Shown: in pieces, positions 1-7,860 of the stretch
How the letters are laid out: every line of letters starts with the position of its first letter
Position numbering within the stretch: position 1 is the stretch's first letter
Origin: Calditrichia bacterium
Lineage (GTDB): Bacteria; Calditrichota; Calditrichia; Calditrichales; J004
Direction of reading: 5' to 3'
Assembly: GCA_026991535.1 (NCBI GenBank)
Contig: JALXBH010000313.1
Coordinates: 1-33,660, forward strand
DNA: 33,660 nucleotides
Position numbers and translations under genes: made by a program
The notes under the pieces: generated by a model
The model's input: the letters and a program-made list of their open reading frames with translations, nothing else
Told to the model about the DNA's origin: nothing
Databases searched by the model: none

Positions 1-891
1 CGCATGCGTAACGTTGACGGCCTGGCGCAGGACCCCAATAATCCCAAAATATGGTATAAAATGTACGGCAGAACCCGCGACCGGGGTGCTGTGCTGAAAT
101 CCGCGGATGGCGGTCGTAACTGGGTGCAGGTGGGCAGAATACCCATGCCCCGGCTATACGGCCGCTCCGAAAACGATCCCTCTTTTTACAGCGGCTGGAT
201 TGGTTGGCTGGCTGTGGACCCGACTGACTCCCGGCGCATATATGCCACGCACCGGGCCAGTGATGGCCTCTATAAATCCGAAGATGGCGGACGGAACTTT
301 GAACGCGTTCTGGAGCTGGTGCGTCCCTGGCAACTGGAAGTGAGCGATAAGGGCACCGTCTTTATCTGTACCTGGGATTCCACCGGCCTGTACCGCAGCA
401 AGGATCATGGACAGAGCTTTGAGATCATCCACCCGGGCCGGGTGAATGACTTTGCCGTCCATCCCAATAACGATGATATTGTTTATGCCAATGTGGGATC
501 GTTTGCCCATGCCTGGGCCTCGGCCCGGGTTCTGACCAAATATGAACGTAACCGGCGCCATGTGGACGAAGGCAAGGGTAAGCTTTATAAAACGGTTGAC
601 GGTGGTAAGAACTGGCGTCTGTTGGGGGACTATGACGGTTTCGCCCTTTATATCGAGCCCAACTATCCCAATGTGATGCTGATGTCCACGCGCGATGGCG
701 GGCAGGGCATCATGCGCAGTTCCGACGGCGGGGAAAGCTGGGTATCCATTCACGGAAACCATCAAAACTATCACCCCCGGGGCTTTATTTACGGCGGTGT
801 GCCGGGAAGGGTTTATACCTGGAATCACAATATCGAGCGTCTGGACAATATTCATATAGACAGTCTTTTTGTGCCGGTTAAGCAAAAATAA
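1..891 (+). CDS. Secreted/periplasmic Asp-box (BNR) beta-propeller protein, 5' end cut by window
   Basis: The frame is open from the first base, so the in-frame ATG at 4 is probably internal and the N-terminus lies upstream of the window. About 296 codons are visible. Five Asp-box (S/T-x-D-x-G-x-x-W/F) motifs occur in order: SADGGRNW, SEDGGRNF, SKDHGQSF, TVDGGKNW and SSDGGESW. Asp boxes mark the beta-hairpins of sialidase-like and sortilin/VPS10-like propellers. This fragment shows no arginine triad or other sialidase catalytic residue that I can assign, so an enzymatic role is not supported. It could equally be a sugar-binding or scaffold propeller, or part of a GH74-like xyloglucanase-type protein, which also carries Asp boxes. 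It lies 50 bp upstream of a secreted beta-helix gene on the same strand and is probably co-transcribed with it. Confidence 0.7.
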   Translation, partial: RMRNVDGLAQDPNNPKIWYKMYGRTRDRGAVLKSADGGRNWVQVGRIPMPRLYGRSENDPSFYSGWIGWLAVDPTDSRRIYATHRASDGLYKSEDGGRNFERVLELVRPWQLEVSDKGTVFICTWDSTGLYRSKDHGQSFEIIHPGRVNDFAVHPNNDDIVYANVGSFAHAWASARVLTKYERNRRHVDEGKGKLYKTVDGGKNWRLLGDYDGFALYIEPNYPNVMLMSTRDGGQGIMRSSDGGESWVSIHGNHQNYHPRGFIYGGVPGRVYTWNHNIERLDNIHIDSLFVPVKQK

Positions 892-941
892 CCTATAGAA
901 AAGGATGCTGTTATGTCCGGTTTTTATGTAAGGTCTTTATA

Positions 942-2936
942 ATGCGCGGCTATACGGTAATGCTGTCTTTTACTATTCTTCTTTTTGGGGGTGAGTCACT
1001 TATGGCCCGGTCCGCTACCCGGGTTATCTATGTGGATAATAAGCTGGCGGGAAATTGTGACGGCACCTATTCCGTGGCCAACAGGGATTGCGGCGGTTCG
1101 GACGGGGATGCCTATACCAGTCTGGCCGGAGCGGCATCGGCCGCCACTGCCGGTGTGGAGGTGCGTATCAGGGGCGGTGTTTATTCTAAACAGTTGAGTC
1201 CTCAACATTCCGGTGATGAGGAAAACTATATTACTTTTACCAATTATCAGGACGAGGTGGTGGAAATAACCGGTGAATCCCTTAGCCCGGCGGTATGGAT
1301 TGACCGCAAGGACTATATTGTCATCGACGGACTGGAGGTGCGCAATGTGCGCCGCTGGCTCAATGCCCTGGGGGCCGATCATCTGATTGTCCGCAACAAT
1401 ATCTTTGAAAAGGCGCTCGACTCCGGCGGCAGCTCCAAAACAGGGATTTTTGTGCAATCCTCCAAATATGTAAAAATCCTGAACAACAGGATGCATGATA
1501 CCACCCAGGATAACCTGGGCATGGTAGATTGTGACTATGCCCTGATCGAGGGCAACCGGATTACCAAAGGCTACCATGCCCTGTGGGCGCTTAAGTGCAG
1601 TAATTTCAATATCATCCGTAATAATTATTTCCATAACGAGTTGCAAAAAATCGGGGAAATCTATGATTGCGACAATGCCGGTTACGGGAATGATAATTTT
1701 CCAAAGATTAAATCCTATAATGACGCGAAATACAATGTGGTGGAGGGCAATGTTTTTGCGTACACCGCCTCCTCGGGGAACTCATCGCCCTATGCCGGCA
1801 TACAGTACTCCGCCCAGCATGGCATCGTCCGCAACAATGTGTTTTATGAAACAACCGGCCCGCCCCTGGACCTCACCATCTATGGCGGTGAGGCGCAGTA
1901 TAATTATGGCACCCGGGTTTACGGCAATGTATTCTTCAATAATAATTTTGGCGGAATGAATATTACCGGCGGCGGCGGAAGCACCTTTGATGATCACATC
2001 ATGAAAAACAATCTCTTTTATCGCAACCGTTTTGTTCAAAATGATATGCGCTGGTCATGGTATGCCGAGTTGGATCAAAAACCCATGCAGATGATGATCG
2101 GCAGAAAAACGGGAATTTTGTTTGACAACAACAATATCTTTCACTCGGCCAAGGATGAACTGTATGTGATCGCCTACGGTACCCGCCTGTCATCCTCCAA
2201 TCCCCCGCCCGAATCCCTGAGCTGGTGGGAAGATAATAATCCGGATGTGTTTAGAAATAATGTACAGGCGGTGGCCATGTTTACCGATACCGCCAATTAC
2301 GACTTTACCCTGCGCGAAGGCAGCCCGATGATAGATGCCGGCGCCTTTTTGACCCTTACCAGCGGTTCCGGCAGCGGCAGCACCCTCATGACCGTTGAAG
2401 ATGCCGGCTGGTTTACCGATGGTTTTGGCATTGTCTCCGGGGATACGATTCAGGTGGAAGATCAAAAAAGCTTTGCCGTTATCACCGCCGTGGATTATGC
2501 CGGTAACACGCTTACGCTGGACCTGCCCCTTTCCTGGAACAGCGGCAAGGGGGTGAGCTTGCGCTACTTTGGCCGGGCGCCCGACATCGGCGCCTTTGAA
2601 TTTGGCGACGCCACCGTATCCTTCAGTCCTTCCGACCCCCGGGGAATGCGCATCGTTCCCGGGGACTATGAACTTGCCAATTATCCCAACCCTTTTAATC
2701 CCGGAACAAAAATTTTTTATATCATTCCCCGTGCCGGACATGTCCGGCTGACCGTCTATGATGTTACCGGCCGCGTCGTTAAAACCCTGGTGGACGGCTA
2801 TAAGCCCGCCGGCCGCCATACCCATGCCTGGAACGCCCTGGACAGCAAGGGGCGGGAACTGGCCGGAAGCCTCTATATCGTCCGCCTTGAGAGTGGCGGT
2901 TTCATAACAACCCATAAATTAACCCTTTTACCTTAG
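942..2936 (+). CDS. Secreted right-handed beta-helix protein with T9SS-type C-terminal domain (candidate polysaccharide-active enzyme)
   Basis: 664 residues. The N-terminal hydrophobic segment (about residues 5-22) is a signal peptide. Residues about 28-470 contain repeated N-N-x-(I/V/F)-type beta-helix coils (for example VRNNIFEKA, ILNNRMHD, IEGNRI, IRNNYFHN, VEGNVFAY), as in pectate-lyase and GH28-like folds. A conserved segment G-SPMIDAG followed by APDIGAFEF closes the helix, with a small beta-rich insert between them. From about residue 573 a FlgD/T9SS-type sorting domain begins with NYPNPFNPGT (Asn580) and ends at LTLLP. An AAGG at about 929-933 lies upstream of the ATG. The fold is clear; substrate and chemistry are not, and no catalytic residues can be assigned. 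The next gene starts 4 bp after the stop, so the two are almost certainly co-translated. Confidence 0.8.
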   Translation: MRGYTVMLSFTILLFGGESLMARSATRVIYVDNKLAGNCDGTYSVANRDCGGSDGDAYTSLAGAASAATAGVEVRIRGGVYSKQLSPQHSGDEENYITFTNYQDEVVEITGESLSPAVWIDRKDYIVIDGLEVRNVRRWLNALGADHLIVRNNIFEKALDSGGSSKTGIFVQSSKYVKILNNRMHDTTQDNLGMVDCDYALIEGNRITKGYHALWALKCSNFNIIRNNYFHNELQKIGEIYDCDNAGYGNDNFPKIKSYNDAKYNVVEGNVFAYTASSGNSSPYAGIQYSAQHGIVRNNVFYETTGPPLDLTIYGGEAQYNYGTRVYGNVFFNNNFGGMNITGGGGSTFDDHIMKNNLFYRNRFVQNDMRWSWYAELDQKPMQMMIGRKTGILFDNNNIFHSAKDELYVIAYGTRLSSSNPPPESLSWWEDNNPDVFRNNVQAVAMFTDTANYDFTLREGSPMIDAGAFLTLTSGSGSGSTLMTVEDAGWFTDGFGIVSGDTIQVEDQKSFAVITAVDYAGNTLTLDLPLSWNSGKGVSLRYFGRAPDIGAFEFGDATVSFSPSDPRGMRIVPGDYELANYPNPFNPGTKIFYIIPRAGHVRLTVYDVTGRVVKTLVDGYKPAGRHTHAWNALDSKGRELAGSLYIVRLESGGFITTHKLTLLP

Positions 2937-2940
2937 GTTT

Positions 2941-4539
2941 ATGATGAACAGCATGATTAAAGTGATGCTAACGGTTTTTATGTCCGTTATGCTGACAAAC
3001 GGCCAGGTGCCCGCGGAGAGCTATAAACTTGAGTTAAAGATATTACAGGATGAACACTGGTGGGGTGGCGCCGTGGTGGACGGCCGTCGCATGCCTTATG
3101 GAAACGGATATTTTTCCTATAACCAGTTGGGAGACGTTAAAGGGAACCAGGCCCAACCCCTGTTGATTTCCGACAAGGGGCGCTATGTCTGGAGCGAAGA
3201 ACCCATGAATATTGAGTTTGCCGACGGTCTGCTTCGTCTTACCTCCCGTTTTGCCAAAATTGATCATGGCCGGGCGGGGACAACCCTGCGGGAGGCCTTT
3301 CTGTATGTCGGTAAGCGCTATTTTCCGCCATCGGGTAAAATTCCGCATCCCGATTTGTTCACCCATCCGCAATACAATACCTGGATCGAACTGCAATACG
3401 ATCAGAATGAAAAAGATATTTTGAAATATGCCCGGGATATTCTGGCAAACGGTTTCCCCCCCGGCGTGCTGATGATCGATGATAACTGGCAGGTCGACTA
3501 CGGAAACTGGGAATTTTCATCGGAGCGTTTTGACAATCCGGGCGCAATGGTGGATTCCTTACAGGCCATGGGTTTTAAGGTGATGTTGTGGGTGTGCCCC
3601 TTTATCAGTCCCGATTCGGAAGTTTATCGTGATCTGGCTTCCCGGGGCGTGTTGTTGTATGAGGATGCGGAAAAAACCCGCCCGGCCATCGTCCGCTGGT
3701 GGAACGGAGCCAGTGCGGTTGTCGATTTAACCCATCCCGAAGGCCGGAAGTGGTATGTGGATCAGTTGAGCCGTCTGCAAAAAAAGTACGGAGTGGATGG
3801 TTTTAAGCTGGACGCGGGCGACCCGGAGTTCTATCTGAACACCCATGCCCATAAAGATGTTTTGCCCAACGAGCATACCCGGCTGCACAGTGCCATTGGC
3901 TTGAGTTTTCCCTTAAATGAGTTTCGCGCCGGCTGGAAGATGGCCGGACAGGCCCTGGCCCAGCGCCTGCGCGATAAGGAGCATACCTGGGAGCATCTTC
4001 AGGAATTGATACCGGGCATTCTGGCCCAGGGTTTGATGGGCTACGCCTTTACCTGCCCCGATATGATTGGCGGCGGGGAGGTGGACTCCTTCACCGATTC
4101 CACCATTCTCGATGAGGAACTGATCGTCCGCTCGGCCCAAAGCCATGCCCTGATGCCGATGATGCAGTTTTCCGTGGCTCCCTGGCGCGTACTCAGTCCG
4201 CGGAATCTGAAAATTACCCGCGACATGGCTATCCTGCACCAGCGTCTGGGGGACGAAATTTTGGAGATTGCCCGCGCCTCCGCCATAACGGGCGAGCCGG
4301 TGGCGCGCAGTATGGAGTATATGTTTCCCCACCGGGGCTACTGGAATATCCGGGATCAGTTTATGCTGGGCGAGCGGATTCTGGTGGCGCCGGTGGTTAA
4401 AAAAGGGCAGCGCTCCCGCTATGTACACTTTCCTCCGGGTCGGTGGCGCGGGGATGACGGCAGGGTGGTAACCGGACCGGCGCATGTGGAGATTGATGTG
4501 CCCCTCGAACGGCTGCCCTGGTTCCGAAAGCTTAGATAA
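2941..4539 (+). CDS. Exported GH31-family glycoside hydrolase (alpha-galactosidase-like?)
   Basis: 532 residues with a signal peptide (hydrophobic about 5-20, Ala-rich cleavage region near 25). The catalytic TIM barrel spans about 145-500. GH31 hallmarks are VLMIDDNWQ, then FKLDAGD with Asp291 as predicted nucleophile, then CPDMIGGG with Asp374 as predicted acid/base, and a C-terminal segment GERILVAPVV before the distal beta domain. The nucleophile context (KLDAGD rather than the WxDMNE of alpha-glucosidases) resembles GH31 members reported as alpha-galactosidases; I infer an alpha-galactosyl or alpha-GalNAc substrate from this and from the neighbours, not from direct evidence. At 532 residues it is short for GH31 because the N-terminal beta domain is reduced to about 120 residues. 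Its start lies 4 bp after the preceding stop, suggesting translational coupling. Confidence 0.85.
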   Translation: MMNSMIKVMLTVFMSVMLTNGQVPAESYKLELKILQDEHWWGGAVVDGRRMPYGNGYFSYNQLGDVKGNQAQPLLISDKGRYVWSEEPMNIEFADGLLRLTSRFAKIDHGRAGTTLREAFLYVGKRYFPPSGKIPHPDLFTHPQYNTWIELQYDQNEKDILKYARDILANGFPPGVLMIDDNWQVDYGNWEFSSERFDNPGAMVDSLQAMGFKVMLWVCPFISPDSEVYRDLASRGVLLYEDAEKTRPAIVRWWNGASAVVDLTHPEGRKWYVDQLSRLQKKYGVDGFKLDAGDPEFYLNTHAHKDVLPNEHTRLHSAIGLSFPLNEFRAGWKMAGQALAQRLRDKEHTWEHLQELIPGILAQGLMGYAFTCPDMIGGGEVDSFTDSTILDEELIVRSAQSHALMPMMQFSVAPWRVLSPRNLKITRDMAILHQRLGDEILEIARASAITGEPVARSMEYMFPHRGYWNIRDQFMLGERILVAPVVKKGQRSRYVHFPPGRWRGDDGRVVTGPAHVEIDVPLERLPWFRKLR

Positions 4540-4592
4540 TACGGTCAGTTAACACTTAAACGGGAGCAAAATACACAGAAAGGTGGATTATA

Positions 4593-6563
4593 TTGCTTAG
4601 TTTTCACACTATATCAGCCAAACTCAAAGGTTTGGCAGGTCTGTTGCCGGTTCTTTTTGCCGTTATGGCCATGCCGGTATTTGCACAATCGTACATTCCC
4701 TCTGCTGACCGGCAGGAAACGGTGAGTAAGTCTGCGGATTCCACCGCAAGTTATACCCCGCCGATCGGAATTCCCATGCCCCCCTTTGGCATTTATGAAA
4801 CGGCGCCCGATCTCCCCTCGCCCTGGAATGGTGACACGGCCGGATTTTATTATGTGAAATCCGGTGGAGGCAACAGCGGCAACGGCTATCCGGCCAATCC
4901 GCGCAACAGCATCCCCAACGGACTTCCGGCCGGCGCGGTGGTGGTTATTGAGGGACAGTATAACACCAATCATTCATCCGGGTTGACTTTGAACGGCACC
5001 CTTGAGGCGCCGATTTTTATTATAAGCTCAGCCGCGGATCAGGCCATACTCAAACAGAAGTTCCAGGTTGGCGGAAGTTACTATATCATTGATGGTATCA
5101 ATGCCGAATGGGACAATAGCTCCGGAAATGGCAAGATGAATATAACCGGGTCTTATGCCGTGGTGAAAAACGGTGACTTTAGGGGGGATACCAATAAAGG
5201 CGTTGGAAGCGTTAACATATCCAACGGCGATCATGTGCTTTTTTATAACAACAATGTTCATATTGCCGGCGACTGGAAAACCACGGACGACCAAGATACG
5301 CACGCCATGGGAATTTCCACCAATATCAGTTATGTATGGGTTTTGGATAATAAATTTTCCCGTAGCAGTGGCGATGGCATACAGATTAATGCCGGTAACG
5401 CCGCTAATCAGCCGAATACGCATCACATCTATATTGGCAGGAATGAGGCCTTTGAGAATAAGCAGAATGGGTTTTGGACCAAGCAGGCCACAGATGTTAT
5501 TTTTTCGGAAAATATTGCACGCAACCATGTAGCGACGACGTCATCCGCGCCCGGAGTGGGGATTGGCGCGCAATACGGCCCGGAACGGGTATGGTTTCTA
5601 TACAACAAAATTTATGATAACTATGGAGGGATCACCGTAGCCTCCAGAAGCGATGGCGTCGGCGAATACATTTATATTATTGGCAATCGGATTTACAATA
5701 ATCTTAATCCGAACTTTGATGTGGAAAACAGTTGGGCCAACGCGAGTATTACCATAACGGGCGGGGAAAAAGTCGCCATACTCAATAATGTTTTAGTCAA
5801 TAATTCCGGCGGAATAAACACGCCTGTCGGAAGCGGGGAGTTTCTGATTTACAACAATATCATTGATTTACCCTCCGCGGAAGGAGCAAACAGTATTTTC
5901 TTTTATGAATCCGGGTTGGCGGCCACTTCCTATATTGATAATAATATATTCAATGAAGCGGCCCTGATTCGCTGGGGAAGGGCCTATCAGGATGATTTAA
6001 GCAGCTTCCGTTCGGCCTTTAACAAATGCCTGAGTTGTGAAGAAACAGACCCGCTTTATAATGATCCCCAAACGGGTGACTTTACCTTGCGCGCGGGAAG
6101 CCCGGCTATTGACGCGGGCAATGTTAACGCGGCTTACGATACTTTTTTCGATCTGTATGGAATCAATATAAAGGTAGACCCCCATGGCGTTTCCCGCCCG
6201 CAAAACGGCCAATGGGATATAGGCGTATTTGAGTTTGATGACGGCACGACATCCCTCTCCGGGGAAGAGAACAAGGCAATCCTGCCCCGCTCCGTAAGCG
6301 TGTATAATTACCCCAATCCCTTCAATCCGGGCACGGTGATACGTTACGAGCTTCCGCGGGCCGCCAATGTGGAACTTGCCGTGTATAATCTGGCCGGAAA
6401 ACGGTTGGTGCGACTGGATTACGGTTTCCGGACGGCGGGCAGCCATTCCCTCTCCTGGGATGCCCGGGATGACAGGGGCCGGCAGGTGGCCAGCGGTCTT
6501 TATCTGTTGCGTATTCAGGCCGGGCAAAGTATTAAAACCTTAAAAATGATGTACTTACGCTAA
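4593..6563 (+). CDS. Secreted beta-helix protein with PIGIP motif and T9SS-type C-terminal domain
   Basis: 656 residues. The start is a TTG at 4593, supported by AGGTGG at 4581-4586 (6-nt spacing) and by the signal peptide that follows directly (Leu/Val-rich, ending VFAQS near residue 32). After the signal comes YTPPIGIPMPPFGIYE, a short segment repeated almost verbatim in the gene at 28111. Residues about 85-540 form a right-handed parallel beta-helix, including SGDGIQIN and IYIGRNEAFENKQNG, and end in SPAIDAG and WDIGVFEF. The C-terminal sorting domain begins near NYPNPFNPGT (Asn572). It is paralogous to the protein at 28111 and more distantly to that at 942. The fold suits a polysaccharide lyase or glycosidase, but I can assign neither family nor active site. 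Confidence 0.8.
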   Translation: MLSFHTISAKLKGLAGLLPVLFAVMAMPVFAQSYIPSADRQETVSKSADSTASYTPPIGIPMPPFGIYETAPDLPSPWNGDTAGFYYVKSGGGNSGNGYPANPRNSIPNGLPAGAVVVIEGQYNTNHSSGLTLNGTLEAPIFIISSAADQAILKQKFQVGGSYYIIDGINAEWDNSSGNGKMNITGSYAVVKNGDFRGDTNKGVGSVNISNGDHVLFYNNNVHIAGDWKTTDDQDTHAMGISTNISYVWVLDNKFSRSSGDGIQINAGNAANQPNTHHIYIGRNEAFENKQNGFWTKQATDVIFSENIARNHVATTSSAPGVGIGAQYGPERVWFLYNKIYDNYGGITVASRSDGVGEYIYIIGNRIYNNLNPNFDVENSWANASITITGGEKVAILNNVLVNNSGGINTPVGSGEFLIYNNIIDLPSAEGANSIFFYESGLAATSYIDNNIFNEAALIRWGRAYQDDLSSFRSAFNKCLSCEETDPLYNDPQTGDFTLRAGSPAIDAGNVNAAYDTFFDLYGINIKVDPHGVSRPQNGQWDIGVFEFDDGTTSLSGEENKAILPRSVSVYNYPNPFNPGTVIRYELPRAANVELAVYNLAGKRLVRLDYGFRTAGSHSLSWDARDDRGRQVASGLYLLRIQAGQSIKTLKMMYLR

Positions 6564-6595
6564 AAGATGAACACGGTGTAAACGGTGGAAACAAT

Positions 6596-6676
6596 CATGG
6601 GAAGGGTACGGAAGACGATGTCCCGGCTCCCATGGCTCACTCTGAATCAATAACCATAGTTGTGGAATGGACAACT
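6596..6676. other. Two inverted repeats in the gap before the amidohydrolase gene
   Basis: The 135-bp gap contains CATGGGA (6596-6602) facing TCCCATG (6628-6634), and a tighter perfect repeat AGTTGT (6658-6663) / ACAACT (6671-6676) with a 7-nt loop. Neither is followed by a T-run, so they are not typical intrinsic terminators. They could be an RNA processing or stabilising hairpin or an operator upstream of the next gene. Confidence 0.3.
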
Positions 6677-6698
6677 CCGCAATAAGTAAGGAGAAAAG

Positions 6699-7820
6699 AT
6701 GAAAAATAAACTTATGACACTACTGGCAGTGTCCATGCTGGCCTTTATCTCTTCGGGCAGCGCACAAACCCAGGATAAGCTGGACTGGCTGATGGGCATA
6801 AAAAAAATCGATGTGCATATGCATATTAAAAGCGACCAACAATATTTAATAGATTTTATGGACAAGTGGAACTTTAAGTTTTGCAACGTGGCTACCTCGG
6901 CCAGGGGCTTCCGGGATGTGAACGGGCAACGGGAAAACGCCAAAAAACTGGTTAAAAAATATCCGCGCTATTATGCCTGGATTACCACCTTTGACGCCAC
7001 CACCTTTGAGGAGGAAGGTTGGGCGGACAGGGTGATCGCTCAATTGAAGGATGATTTTGAAAACGGCGCTCTTGGCGTGAAGGTCTGGAAAAATATCGGC
7101 ATGGAAATCAAAAAATCCAATGGCGAATATCTGCAACTGGACGACCCTGTTTTTACGCCGGTGTTCGAGTTCATCGCCTCCCGGGGGAAAACGCTGCTGG
7201 CTCATATGGGCGAGCCGATCCATGCCTGGATGCCCACCTACTTCACCAAGGAAGGCGTGGGCAGGAACTATTGGGCCAAAAGACCGGAATACAGCTTTTG
7301 GGATAAGCCGGACAAACCGTCCTATAGCGATATCCTTGCCGCCCGCGACCATGTGATAGAACGGCATCCCAACCTGAGGTTTGTGGGCGCGCATCTGGGC
7401 AGCATGGAGTTTGATGTGGATGAAATGATTACCCGTTTTGAAAAATATCCCAACTTTGCCGTGGAGATCGGCGGACGGACACGTTACTTCATGTGGCAGG
7501 CCAGGGGAAAGGTGTATGACTTTTTTACGCGCTACGCGGACCGGATCATGTATGGAACCGACCGCGGCTCAAGCCTGGTGATGACCGATGAGCAAAAGAA
7601 AGAAACCTACGAAGAGATGGAGTACCGGAATTCACTCTTTATGCGTTACTATGCCACGGACGGAGAGATTCCCTGGGGAAATATCATCGCCAGTGACAGG
7701 CCGCGGCCAAAGCCCACGTATAAGGTTTCCACTCTCGATTTGCCGAAGGATGTGTTGGAAAAAGTCTTTTATAAGAATGCCGTACGCTGGTTTCCGGGGA
7801 TTGACAAGGACTATAAATAA
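6699..7820 (+). CDS. Exported metal-dependent amidohydrolase (PF04909-like, amidohydrolase_2)
   Basis: 373 residues, starting at an ATG with an excellent Shine-Dalgarno (AAGGAG at about 6688-6693). Residues 1-23 are a signal peptide ending GSAQ. The TIM-barrel metal site is complete: His40 and His42 in DVHMH, Lys128 in GVKVWK, His169 in LLAHMGEP, His232 in GAHLGS and Asp288 in MYGTDRG. The family includes decarboxylases, lactonases and C-C hydrolases as well as amidases, so the reaction is open. In this context a lactonase or amidase acting on a sugar-derived intermediate in the periplasm is plausible (inference). It is not a NagA/AgaA-type N-acetylhexosamine-6-P deacetylase: it is exported, and the motif spacing and length differ. 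It lies between the second beta-helix gene and the GH36 gene on the same strand. Confidence 0.8.
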   Translation: MKNKLMTLLAVSMLAFISSGSAQTQDKLDWLMGIKKIDVHMHIKSDQQYLIDFMDKWNFKFCNVATSARGFRDVNGQRENAKKLVKKYPRYYAWITTFDATTFEEEGWADRVIAQLKDDFENGALGVKVWKNIGMEIKKSNGEYLQLDDPVFTPVFEFIASRGKTLLAHMGEPIHAWMPTYFTKEGVGRNYWAKRPEYSFWDKPDKPSYSDILAARDHVIERHPNLRFVGAHLGSMEFDVDEMITRFEKYPNFAVEIGGRTRYFMWQARGKVYDFFTRYADRIMYGTDRGSSLVMTDEQKKETYEEMEYRNSLFMRYYATDGEIPWGNIIASDRPRPKPTYKVSTLDLPKDVLEKVFYKNAVRWFPGIDKDYK

Positions 7821-7860
7821 GTAGCTAAAAACAGCCAGGACTTTTGAAAGGATGGGCGAT

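Noticed and set aside
6596-6676. Intrinsic terminator before the amidohydrolase gene
   Set aside because: The hairpins lack a following T-run.
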